From Desulfobacterales bacterium (GTDB lineage: Bacteria; Desulfobacterota; Desulfobacteria; Desulfobacterales; G020353555), in NCBI GenBank assembly GCA_020353555.1, contig CP070697.1:5104194-5143108 (forward strand): a DNA stretch of 38,915 nt, in the 5' to 3' direction. Below are positions 1-7,362 of this stretch, one piece after another. The translations under genes and the position numbers were made by a program. The notes below the pieces were generated by a model that saw only the letters and a list, made by a program, of their open reading frames with translations, made no database searches and was not told the origin of the DNA. The number at the start of each line of letters is the position of its first letter. Within the stretch, counting starts at the first letter, position 1.

Positions 1-2
1 CC

Positions 3-422
3 GGCGGTATTAATTGCTCGTGCTATTTCATCTTCGGTTTTCCAGGTGGGACGCAGGAAACTGCCCGCCGCACGCGCGAATTCATTTTTCCGCATGAATC
101 CAACACGCGGGAAGCTAGTTTTTCCTGGTGGATTTTTCCCTTTCTGCTCAGTCCACGCAGTCCGATCTACGCGCCGCATATGCACACCCGCTATGGGTTA
201 GGGGGCTATTTACATAAATGGCGCCACCGCACCCTGGATTCCGATCAGGCTCAAGATGAGGTTAGGGTACCGGAGGAAGGGCGTCTGGGAATTACCAATG
301 GGCGCGGCCCTGTCTGGCGTTCCGTATTAAGACGCCACCGGCACTGGCCGGAATATATTTCCTTTAGGAATTCGATCGGACCCAACAGGAAGTCGAAAAT
401 CAGTCTTCCCATTCCGCCTTGA
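3..422 (+). pseudogene. 3' remnant of a B12-type radical SAM protein (partial)
   Basis: The frame is open from the window edge, so the 5' part lies outside. Its first ~85 codons read like the C-terminal part of cobalamin-binding radical SAM proteins: FGFPGGTQETARRT (a GxPGET-like strand), a Pro-rich SPRSPIYAP stretch, RYGLGGY and a HRTLDSDQA segment. After about position 265 the reading no longer resembles that family and runs antisense to the hydrolase gene on the other strand until a stop. I infer a gene truncated at its 3' end, perhaps at a rearrangement junction. The family is recalled by eye from short motifs; no CxxxCxxC cluster motif is visible because the N-terminal part is absent. 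An intact gene with a short divergent C-terminus is the alternative. Confidence 0.45.
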
Positions 423-1189
423 TCCATACACTGCCGGAATGAATGCCCACACGCCGGTAGCACCTGAAAATGAAAGGGTGTGTTCAGGTGATGTTTTTGA
501 GCGGCCGCCGCCATGGCCTGGATCCAATTTCGGCCCCTTTCAAGGCGATCGGCGCCCTGTTGGCGCTCCAGCCGGCGCGACCTTCCGGGAGTGACGCTCC
601 GATCGACATCCGTTTCTCCTACCATGACACAAGCCGGCACACTCAAGAAATGTTGCGGGTTGTACGGTATGGGCGGCGGATAGGGGACCGCTTTGAGGCC
701 GAAGGGAAATTTGACCGAGGGATCAGGAAAAGTATACCACGCGGCCGCTGCCGCTGCCAGTCGCACGACACGCTGGGGATAAGCCAGGGCATACCGGTGT
801 GCAAACTCTCCGCCGCCTGAATAGCCGAAAAGGTAGATTTTATCCGTTTTAGCACCGGTCAGAAATCCAACCTCGGCCATAATCCTATCGAGCGCAAGAT
901 CGGCCCGTTCCCCCTTGCCCATATATCCCAGGCACTGATAATCGGCGAAACGGTGTCGGGGAAACAGGGGTGCGACCAGGACCATGCCGTAACGCTCAGC
1001 CAACGGCGCGAAGGAGAGGGCCTGCTCTTGAGCATGGCGGGCGAGGCCGTGGACGGTAACAAAGACGGGGGCGCCGACACCCGCGTTGTGAGGTATATAA
1101 AGGAGATACGACTGATCTGGATCTCCATCCAGCCAGCGGGAGATGACTCTTCCCGCCAGAGGGTTGGCGATTGCCGCAGCGGCCTGCAT
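251..1189 (-). CDS. alpha/beta hydrolase (esterase/depolymerase-like)
   Basis: A 312-residue protein with the alpha/beta-hydrolase layout. There is an oxyanion-side VHGLA at residues 46-50, the nucleophile elbow FGYSGGG with Ser124, an acidic residue near ETDVD (194-196), and a C-terminal GHS with His249. The pattern suits carboxylesterases or poly-hydroxyalkanoate depolymerase-like enzymes; the substrate is unknown. No signal peptide is obvious, so it is probably cytoplasmic. The ATG is preceded by GAGG eight bases upstream. The last ~35 residues look unlike a hydrolase and overlap the radical SAM remnant on the opposite strand, so the natural C-terminus may have been replaced by read-through across a junction. 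Confidence 0.75.
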   Translation of the reverse strand: MQAAAAIANPLAGRVISRWLDGDPDQSYLLYIPHNAGVGAPVFVTVHGLARHAQEQALSFAPLAERYGMVLVAPLFPRHRFADYQCLGYMGKGERADLALDRIMAEVGFLTGAKTDKIYLFGYSGGGEFAHRYALAYPQRVVRLAAAAAAWYTFPDPSVKFPFGLKAVPYPPPIPYNPQHFLSVPACVMVGETDVDRSVTPGRSRRLERQQGADRLERGRNWIQAMAAAAQKHHLNTPFHFQVLPACGHSFRQCMDQGGMGRLIFDFLLGPIEFLKEIYSGQCRWRLNTERQTGPRPLVIPRRPSSGTLTSS

Positions 1190-1612
1190 GTTTCAATCCT
1201 CATAGAGCCCGGTTTGAGGGAAAGTGGGATGCGATTTATTCTAATAACGTTTGGAGGCAGGGTTTTTTTCCCGGAATGTCCGCTTTTTTTATCGCTTGCC
1301 AGCAAAGTGGGGCGAGGATCTGGCCGGCGGCCGCCCGTTTCGGACGATCGGCGTTGCTTTTCAATCATTCAGAATTAGGTTAAGAATGGTTTTGGGCGGA
1401 TGCCTACGCGACGCCCTGGTTGGCTCCTGTCTACCCGAATTCTTGGGGATCACCGCTTAGGTTCGAGCCGTTCCGAGGGGGTCCTGGCCCGGTCTTAAAT
1501 GGCTCCGACCGCCAAAACGCATTGGGACCCCCAAGAATCATTTTGTGGAAAAAAAATGGGTCGGGAGCCGTTATTAGGGTAAACCGCAACCAAAACGACA
1601 GTAAGAGAATTT

Positions 1613-1735
1613 GTAACAGTTTAGCCCTTTGAAAACCATGGATAGGCCGACCGCTCATCGGCTTTTGGCATCAGAAAAAACTCGCAAATAAGGGTTCGTA
1701 AAAAAGGGTTCGTATAAATTGATACGAAAATTTTA
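1613..1735 (+). repeat. dispersed intergenic repeat, copy A (divergent, interrupted)
   Basis: The left end (GTAACAGTTTAGCCCTTTGAAAA then CATGGATAGGCCGA) matches copies near 18.3 kb (inverted) and 27.4 kb. The right end keeps the TAAATTGATACGA motif that also ends the 18.3 kb copy. Between them this copy has its own sequence, including an 11-base direct repeat (AAGGGTTCGTA, at 1689 and 1704). Confidence 0.6.
1709..1728. promoter_or_regulatory. 20-bp dyad upstream of the sigma-factor operon
   Basis: TTCGTAT and ATACGAA form a perfect 7-bp inverted repeat with a 6-base spacer, ending 19 bases before the GTG start of the Asp/Gly-repeat gene. It could be an operator, or a short hairpin in the leader. 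No regulator for it is identified. Confidence 0.4.
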
Positions 1736-1747
1736 AGGGGTGAAACG

Positions 1748-2332
<585 letters not shown>

Positions 2333-2428
2333 ACCCGCGCTAAGATCAATTCACGGGATATTTGATTCCTGGTCGGGCATCGGGGGCGGAGACGACGACC
2401 AACGGACGGTGCCGGAGTTTGCTGGTTG

Positions 2429-2989
2429 ATGGATAATTCGACGTCGCAAGTGAGATCGTTGCAGGATCAGATGGTCGGGCTCCTCCCACGCCTGCGGCGG
2501 TTTGCCCGGAGCCTGGCCAAAGATCCCGATGCCGCGGATGATCTCGTCCAATCGGCCTGTGAACGGGCTTTGAACCGATTGGAACAGGTCCGCGCGGGGA
2601 CGCGATTCGACAGTTGGCTTTACCGCATCATTTATACCCAGTGGATTGACAGGCTGCGGCGGGTGCGGTCACGGACGGCCCACCTCCGGATCTTGGCCAT
2701 GGAAACCCGCGCCGCGGCACAGGCGGCCGGGTCCGCGGCCCGCATCCAGAATCGCATGGATTTGCAGAAGGCTTTGTCTGCTCTGCCTGAAGAGCATCGG
2801 GCCGCGATCATCCTGGTCTGCGTGGAAGGCTATTCCTATGCCGAGGCGGCGGGCGTTCTGAGCCTGCCTCCGGGTACGATTGCCAGCCGCGTGGCACGGG
2901 GACGGGCCATGCTCGCCGGGATGTTGTCCGACGAAAAGCCGGCGTTGGTAGCGCTGACCGCACACCGTCGGAGGGAGGGGGAAAAATGA
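2429..2989 (+). CDS. ECF-family RNA polymerase sigma factor
   Basis: 186 residues, the usual length for an extracytoplasmic-function sigma factor. Region 2 is visible around residues 30-75 (DPDAADDLVQSACERAL, then a FDSWLYRI helix and WIDRLRR). Region 4 lies around 115-165 (LPEEHRAAIILV, then YAEAAGVLSLPPGTIASRV, the DNA-binding helix-turn-helix). It would direct RNA polymerase to stress- or surface-related promoters. The ATG is preferred over an adjacent upstream TTG. Its TGA overlaps the ATG of the next gene by four bases (ATGA), which implies translational coupling to the anti-sigma factor. Its target promoters cannot be named from this window. Confidence 0.92.
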   Translation: MDNSTSQVRSLQDQMVGLLPRLRRFARSLAKDPDAADDLVQSACERALNRLEQVRAGTRFDSWLYRIIYTQWIDRLRRVRSRTAHLRILAMETRAAAQAAGSAARIQNRMDLQKALSALPEEHRAAIILVCVEGYSYAEAAGVLSLPPGTIASRVARGRAMLAGMLSDEKPALVALTAHRRREGEK

Positions 2990-3606
2990 CACGGCGATTC
3001 GACGAAACCACGTTGTCGGCATTCATGGACGGTGAGCTCGATGAGATCACCCTGGATGAGGTCGATACATTTTTGAAAGGGGATGAAAACGCGAAGGCGT
3101 ATATTGTCAACGCCGTTCGAAGCTCCGCCTACTTGAAGGCCGCCATGAACCGCACGCTGCATGAGCGTGTTCCGGAACACCTGATCGACACTATCCGTCG
3201 CCCCCAGAGGGAAGCGGAGCGAGGCCATCGCCTAATCCGGCCGCTGCTTCGGCTGGCCGCCGTCGTTTTGTTGGCTTTGGTCGGTTTCTGGGCGGGGATG
3301 TTGCGTGACGGCCGCGATGAGACGCCTTCGGAAACTACGATGGTTCCCGTACTGGAACGTTACGGCAATGTCGTTGATGCCGCACTGGAGTACAATCTTA
3401 GCGGCGCCCCGCGGGAATGGCGGGCACCCCAGCGGTCGCTCGTGATAAAGGTGACCCCGGTCCGAACGTATCGTGACCGCAACCGCCTTTACTACCGCGA
3501 GTTCCGGCTGGAAGTGATGACGGATGCCGCGCGCCGGCAGGTCAACGGTCTGGCATATCGCGCGGGCGATGGCAAATGGATAACGAAGGCCTTGTTCTTT
3601 CAGTAA
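2986..3606 (+). CDS. transmembrane anti-sigma factor
   Basis: 206 residues. The N-terminal cytoplasmic part begins with an anti-sigma-like segment (LSAFMDGELDE at residues 10-20), followed by a linker, one transmembrane helix at about 88-105 and an extracytoplasmic domain of about 100 residues. It has no cysteines, so it is not a zinc-binding (HxxxCxxC) redox-sensing anti-sigma factor; release of the sigma factor more likely needs proteolysis or ligand sensing. The call rests on the FMDGELDE motif, topology and the 4-base overlap with the sigma gene. The outer domain is not recognised. Confidence 0.8.
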   Translation: MTRRFDETTLSAFMDGELDEITLDEVDTFLKGDENAKAYIVNAVRSSAYLKAAMNRTLHERVPEHLIDTIRRPQREAERGHRLIRPLLRLAAVVLLALVGFWAGMLRDGRDETPSETTMVPVLERYGNVVDAALEYNLSGAPREWRAPQRSLVIKVTPVRTYRDRNRLYYREFRLEVMTDAARRQVNGLAYRAGDGKWITKALFFQ

Positions 3607-3630
3607 ACCAACGCGTTTGAGGTGTCAACA

Positions 3631-4149
3631 ATGCCGAGGAACTCATACCGCCGGTTCCCGCTCTTGTATGTGGTTGCCATTTCGGTCACCGTGCTCCTGA
3701 CGGCCTTTGGCCCCACGACGGCCCGCAGTTCCTCACCGACAGGTTCCACCGCCGTTGCCCTTCCCGCCTACCGGGTCGGAACCACCTTCGTCTATTCCAA
3801 CGGTACCTGGGAAACCGTTACGGATGTGGGATCCGACCGGGTGACCTGGAAAGATCATCGCGGCTATATCTCCAGCGGTTCGCCGGATTTCACCCATCGT
3901 CGGTCAATTTGGAAAGCGGGTCGCGCCGGGGGTATGCAACGCTTGGCAAATCCAGCGCACGCGTTACGGTATTTCCAGCAACAAAAGAGTGTCTCTTGCA
4001 CGGGAAATAAAAACGTGGCACTGCGCGCCCAACGTCAGACATTTCGTGTTAACCACCGCCCGGCACACCCGCGGCAAACCTGCGCTCCGGCCGACTGCCG
4101 GCGCAAAGAGCCTGGGAGTCTCACAGTTTCAAAGCGATCCACAGGATGA
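3631..4149 (+). pseudogene. secreted protein of the sigma operon, broken
   Basis: The N-terminus has a basic start and a hydrophobic signal-like helix (about residues 10-30), then a YRVGTTFVYSNGTWETV beta-rich domain. After about 3930 the frame loses sense. In the next frame (from about 3935) one reads an SNKRVSLAREIKTWHC segment and then APNVRHFVLTTA, which looks like the C-terminal part of the same kind of protein. About 90 expected residues seem missing between the two parts, so I infer an internal deletion plus frameshift. ATG start with GAGGTG six bases upstream. Function unknown; position suggests a cell-surface target or sensor of the sigma/anti-sigma pair. A sequencing error cannot be excluded. 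Confidence 0.6.
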
Positions 4150-5620
4150 GTCCGATGAAAAACGACGCGGCCATCCCCAGGGGGATCGTCCGGCGCAGAA
4201 TGGCGCCTTCTTGGCCCAGGGCGCCGCACATGGGGGTGGCAATGGCGATTTTAAAGGGAGAGGAAATGGAGCCAATGGAGGCGCCCACGGCCAGACCGGC
4301 GGACAGCCAGGTGGCGGAGGTGCCCAGAAGCTCCGCGGCCTGGACCTGGAGTTGGCCGAAAAGCATCAGCGCGGCCGTGCCATACCCCGTCAGGAAGGTC
4401 CCCACCCAGCCCAGGAAGGGCACAAAAACGGGATATAAAGTCCCCGTGTAGGTTTTCAGGCCGTGAGATAGGATCCACGGAATATTGTGGACCTGATCCA
4501 GATGGGTAAAGTCCGGAGCATAACCCGAGAAGGCGATCATCTGGCCCATGGCCCCGAAAAGCCCCATGGCGACCGAAGGACGCCATCCTTTGCGGATACC
4601 GGCACCAATGACGTCCCGCACTTGGGCGCGGGCGATGGGCAACAGGATGACCGCCAGTGCGAAGGCCAGGAAAAGATAGAGATAAGCCGAAAAAAAGGGG
4701 CGGTACGTGATGGTGTGAAACGGAACAATATGAACGGCCAGGGTCAACCGGCGAAAGGCAACTTCTTTAAGAAACGGTACCGTGTTGACGACGAGCAGGG
4801 CGGCAATCATCAAAAGAAACGGTGCCAGGTCGCACACAATAGGGCGACTCAAGGTCAATCGGCGGGATCCTAACATGATCAGACCGAAAATCAGCACCAG
4901 ACCGGCGAACATGCCGGCGATGGCTACCCCCAAATAGGTTGCCGCGGCCAGAGCGACCACGCCCAAAAAAAGGCCGCAGGCCAGGATCAACGCCCAGCGA
5001 CGGAAACCGGGCGCGGACTCGGGCAGAAAGATCGGCACGCCCGCCGCCATGGCCAAAGTAGCCGGTATGGAAAGCCAGGCGGAAGCCAGGCCGAGTTCCC
5101 GTATCGGCAGCCCGGTTACCAGGGAGAGGATCGTAACGATGATGCCGGCCATCTCCAGGGTCATCAGACCGGCATAGCCGATAATGGCGAGGGCCGCCGA
5201 TCCCAGGGGCGAAACACCGGCGGCCCGCAGCATTGGGGCCACCACCGGTTCGGCGATCACGCTGGCACCCTCCATGAAGTTGGCCACACCCAGCGTTATC
5301 AGAAGATTGCGGTGAAAGGCATCCCGCACGGCGCCCATGAACCAGTTGACAATACGTGTCAAGGATCCGGTGGCCATCAGCAGACTGGATAGAAGAATGC
5401 CGGCAAAAATCACCAGCACCAGGGGCAGCGTCGTCAAGAGCCCGTCTAAAACGGAAAAAAGCGCCACCGGCCAGGGGGTGTCAAAGGCAAAGAGCACCAG
5501 GGCGAAGGTAAAAACGCAGCCGCAGATTGAAAGATCCAGGGCGGGACGGCGAAAAAATGCCGCCAGAAGCGTGAGAAGCAGTACGGGGGTCCAGCAGAGG
5601 AGAAAGAGACCGGATTGCAT
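4121..5620 (-). CDS. LctP-family lactate/carboxylate permease
   Basis: A very hydrophobic protein of 499 residues with a dozen or more membrane helices, resembling L-lactate permease (LctP, TC 2.A.14). Family landmarks are the NFMEGASVIAEPVVAP segment, equivalent to the EGAAGFGAPVA loop, and the C-terminal FLGWVGTFLTG plus GQEGAILRRT, equivalent to GREGSILRKT of the E. coli protein. It would import lactate, glycolate or another short carboxylate with protons; substrate uncertain. It lies 47 bases behind the IclR regulator gene, on the same strand, so the two are probably co-transcribed. The start chosen is the ATG giving MQSGLF; an in-frame ATG 24 bases upstream is also possible, and neither has a strong ribosome-binding site. 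Confidence 0.82.
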   Translation of the reverse strand: MQSGLFLLCWTPVLLLTLLAAFFRRPALDLSICGCVFTFALVLFAFDTPWPVALFSVLDGLLTTLPLVLVIFAGILLSSLLMATGSLTRIVNWFMGAVRDAFHRNLLITLGVANFMEGASVIAEPVVAPMLRAAGVSPLGSAALAIIGYAGLMTLEMAGIIVTILSLVTGLPIRELGLASAWLSIPATLAMAAGVPIFLPESAPGFRRWALILACGLFLGVVALAAATYLGVAIAGMFAGLVLIFGLIMLGSRRLTLSRPIVCDLAPFLLMIAALLVVNTVPFLKEVAFRRLTLAVHIVPFHTITYRPFFSAYLYLFLAFALAVILLPIARAQVRDVIGAGIRKGWRPSVAMGLFGAMGQMIAFSGYAPDFTHLDQVHNIPWILSHGLKTYTGTLYPVFVPFLGWVGTFLTGYGTAALMLFGQLQVQAAELLGTSATWLSAGLAVGASIGSISSPFKIAIATPMCGALGQEGAILRRTIPLGMAASFFIGLILWIALKL

Positions 5621-5667
5621 GGTGCTTCCCGCAACTCTAGGCATCTTCAATTTGAGGCGTTTCAGGT

Positions 5668-6450
5668 TTAGGAGCCATTCTCCAGGCCAACTTGCAGTTT
5701 TCGGGCTGTATCCAGCGTGGCCCGGACGACCCCCGGCAGGAGCCTGTCGTTCATGGAATCCGCAAAGCCGACCACCCACACGGCCAGGGGAAGGCCGCGG
5801 TGATTTCCCAAGGCCACGGCCACCGCTCTGACCCCCGGCAAGTACTCTTCTTTATCCAGGGCATAGCCTTGCTGGCGCACGCGCTCCAGTTCGGCCAGGT
5901 AGTCCTCGGACGTCACAATCGAATGGTCGGTAAATCGCGGCAAGCCGTGGTCGTCCAGCAGTTGGACGATCTGTTGGTTTTCCTGTTGGGCCAAGAAGAC
6001 CTTGCCGACGGCGCCGGCAAGCAAAGGAATCGTGGTGCCGGGTGGGGAGGAAATTTTCAGCGGTTTGGTGGCCTCGGCCGTGGCCATGATCAGGCCGCGC
6101 GAACGGCTCAAGGCGCCCAGAAAGACGGTTTCGCCGATTTGATCCCGCAATTCATCCAGGAGGGGCTGGGCATGTTCCACCACCCGCAGGTAGTTCCAAC
6201 TGCGAAAGGCCAGTTCGACGACGGCCGGACCGAGGAAAAATCTCTTGCGTTGCGGATTTTGGTCGAGCGCGCCGATGTCCAGCAAGGCCTGAATCAGGCC
6301 GTGGGTCGTACTCTTGCTGAATCCCAGACTCTTGGCGATAGCGCTCAATCCGAGTTCCTGCCGCGACTCCGCCACGATGCGCAACAGTTCAAACGCTTTC
6401 TGAACGGCCGGGGCCCGGTAGTTTGACGGTTTTTCTTTCTTGGGTACCAT
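5668..6450 (-). CDS. IclR-family transcriptional regulator
   Basis: 260 residues, the normal IclR length. The N-terminal winged helix-turn-helix spans about residues 12-75 (VQKAFELLRIVA, then LGLSAIAKSLGFSKSTTHGL and the wing). The C-terminal effector domain begins near 90 and contains GKVFLAQ and the LPGVRAVAVAL strand typical of the ligand pocket. IclR proteins of this kind usually sense small organic or aromatic acids. It heads a two-gene unit with the LctP-type permease and is divergent from the AOR operon. A GTTCA-N6-TGAAC dyad over its -10 box suggests autoregulation. Confidence 0.92.
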   Translation of the reverse strand: MVPKKEKPSNYRAPAVQKAFELLRIVAESRQELGLSAIAKSLGFSKSTTHGLIQALLDIGALDQNPQRKRFFLGPAVVELAFRSWNYLRVVEHAQPLLDELRDQIGETVFLGALSRSRGLIMATAEATKPLKISSPPGTTIPLLAGAVGKVFLAQQENQQIVQLLDDHGLPRFTDHSIVTSEDYLAELERVRQQGYALDKEEYLPGVRAVAVALGNHRGLPLAVWVVGFADSMNDRLLPGVVRATLDTARKLQVGLENGS

Positions 6451-6513
6451 GGAAATTCAAGGTCGCTCCCCCCGACGCATACGATGTTTGGTCGGGGCGC
6501 CATTCACGATATC

Positions 6514-6529
6514 GTTCATTATAGTGAAC
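6514..6529. promoter_or_regulatory. candidate IclR operator overlapping the leftward promoter
   Basis: GTTCA-TTATAG-TGAAC is a 5-bp inverted repeat with a 6-base spacer, the spacing seen in operators of PobR/PcaU-like IclR members. Read on the minus strand it contains TATAAT, a perfect -10 hexamer for the IclR gene, so a bound protein would block that promoter. The -35 is poor. Confidence 0.55.
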
Positions 6530-6656
6530 TTAATGCTGCCTTTTACACCCGACCATTGGGTCTTGTCAAGTTGAAAGTGGATGGGGGCGGAATTCCTCCA
6601 CAACCGAATTGAATTTATTATGTCGGATGAAAAACTTGCACGACCCTGAAAATTCC

Positions 6657-6684
6657 TTGACAAAAACTTTCTCGGTGCTAAGAT
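6657..6684 (+). promoter_or_regulatory. sigma-70-like promoter toward the AOR side
   Basis: TTGACA at 6657-6662 and TAAGAT at 6679-6684 are separated by 16 bases. It would give a leader of about 155 bases before the zinc-ribbon gene. The rest of the divergent region (6451-6848) holds no gene I can support. Confidence 0.55.
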
Positions 6685-6690
6685 GCGTTC

Positions 6691-6707
6691 TTGAACAGCT
6701 TGTTCAA
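6691..6707. promoter_or_regulatory. 17-bp dyad at the predicted transcription start
   Basis: TTGAACA-GCT-TGTTCAA is a perfect 7-bp inverted repeat with a 3-base centre, lying just after the -10 box of the rightward promoter, where a repressor would block initiation. Its half-site order (GAAC then GTTC) differs from that of the upstream dyad, so the two may serve different proteins. Confidence 0.45.
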
Positions 6708-6848
6708 CCAGCTGAACATCGATGGGCAACCCCGAACAATCTTCCGGCCGGCAATACTTTCGAAAACGGCGGCGGCCGGCGTTGGCCGTGGCCAGTTTCC
6801 GCAATACCATCCGCGGTTGGCAACTGGCATGCAGAAGGAGGCTGCAAA

Positions 6849-7061
6849 ATGAAGATCAACAAAATTATGGAAGGCCCTCGGGACGGAGAGGTTCGGTGCC
6901 TGACCTGTTTTGCGCGTTTCAGACCGGCCGTGGGGGCGCAACGCGCCAAATGCCCCAAGTGCGGCATTGAATGGCGACTCTCCTGGCCTTATCCCAAAAC
7001 CGCTAAAATCAGAGGACCGGTTTGGGAAACCTATCCCCTGGGAATCGACGAAAAGATATGA
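6849..7061 (+). CDS. zinc-ribbon mini-protein upstream of AOR
   Basis: 70 residues. Two CxxC pairs (Cys17/Cys20 and Cys35/Cys38) form a rubredoxin-like or zinc-ribbon knuckle, followed by a conserved-looking basic and aromatic tail (WRLSWPYPK). The ATG has a strong AGGAGG seven bases upstream. It lies between the rightward promoter and the AOR gene, so it is probably the first gene of the AOR operon. The role is not known. It could bind zinc structurally, or bind iron and act as an electron carrier or assembly factor. No homologue name is claimed. Confidence 0.7.
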   Translation: MKINKIMEGPRDGEVRCLTCFARFRPAVGAQRAKCPKCGIEWRLSWPYPKTAKIRGPVWETYPLGIDEKI

Positions 7062-7140
7062 GAAGCTCGAGGCTGGAAGGAGAAAGCGCAAAGGTGAAAG
7101 GTGAAAGCGCAAAGCTCAAGGCGGGAAGCGGGAAGGGCCG
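7057..7140 (+). repeat. degenerate 7-bp purine-rich tandem repeat
   Basis: The stretch reads as about twelve heptamers ending in AAG or AGG (for example CGCAAAG, GTGAAAG, CTCAAGG, CGGGAAG). GAAAGCGCAAAG occurs twice, exactly 21 bases apart. It lies in the roughly 300-bp gap before AOR, which otherwise holds only short dyads (GGCCTTAAGGCC at 7252-7263, CACGC-N3-GCGTG at 7326-7338) and no gene. Confidence 0.6.
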
Positions 7141-7362
7141 GAGTGGGCCGGATCAATTTAGATATTGGAAAATGGCCCCGGATTCGCCCCCGAGGAATCG
7201 ACCCCGTGTCCCTTCGGGCATACGCCGATCGGCCACCGCCCATAGAATTTGGGCCTTAAGGCCTCGCGGGTTTTCGAGGGCACCGTGTTCATCCGAGGTG
7301 TTTCAGATCATAATGATACGAATAACACGCAGCGCGTGCATTGAATTCGGAAAGGAGCAGCC

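Larger units (their letters stand above)
1190..1747. other. 558-bp intergenic region with inverted repeats
   Basis: No gene is supported here. It contains a perfect 10-base inverted repeat (ATTCTTGGGG at 1439-1448 with CCCCAAGAAT at 1529-1538), a competing inner pair (GGGGGTCC at 1477-1484 with GGACCCCC at 1525-1532), and a third imperfect pair (GGCTCCGACC at 1501-1510 with the complement near 1559-1569). Copy A of the dispersed repeat and a 20-bp dyad follow. The mutually exclusive stems suggest a foldable transcript or a small non-autonomous element. Confidence 0.5.
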
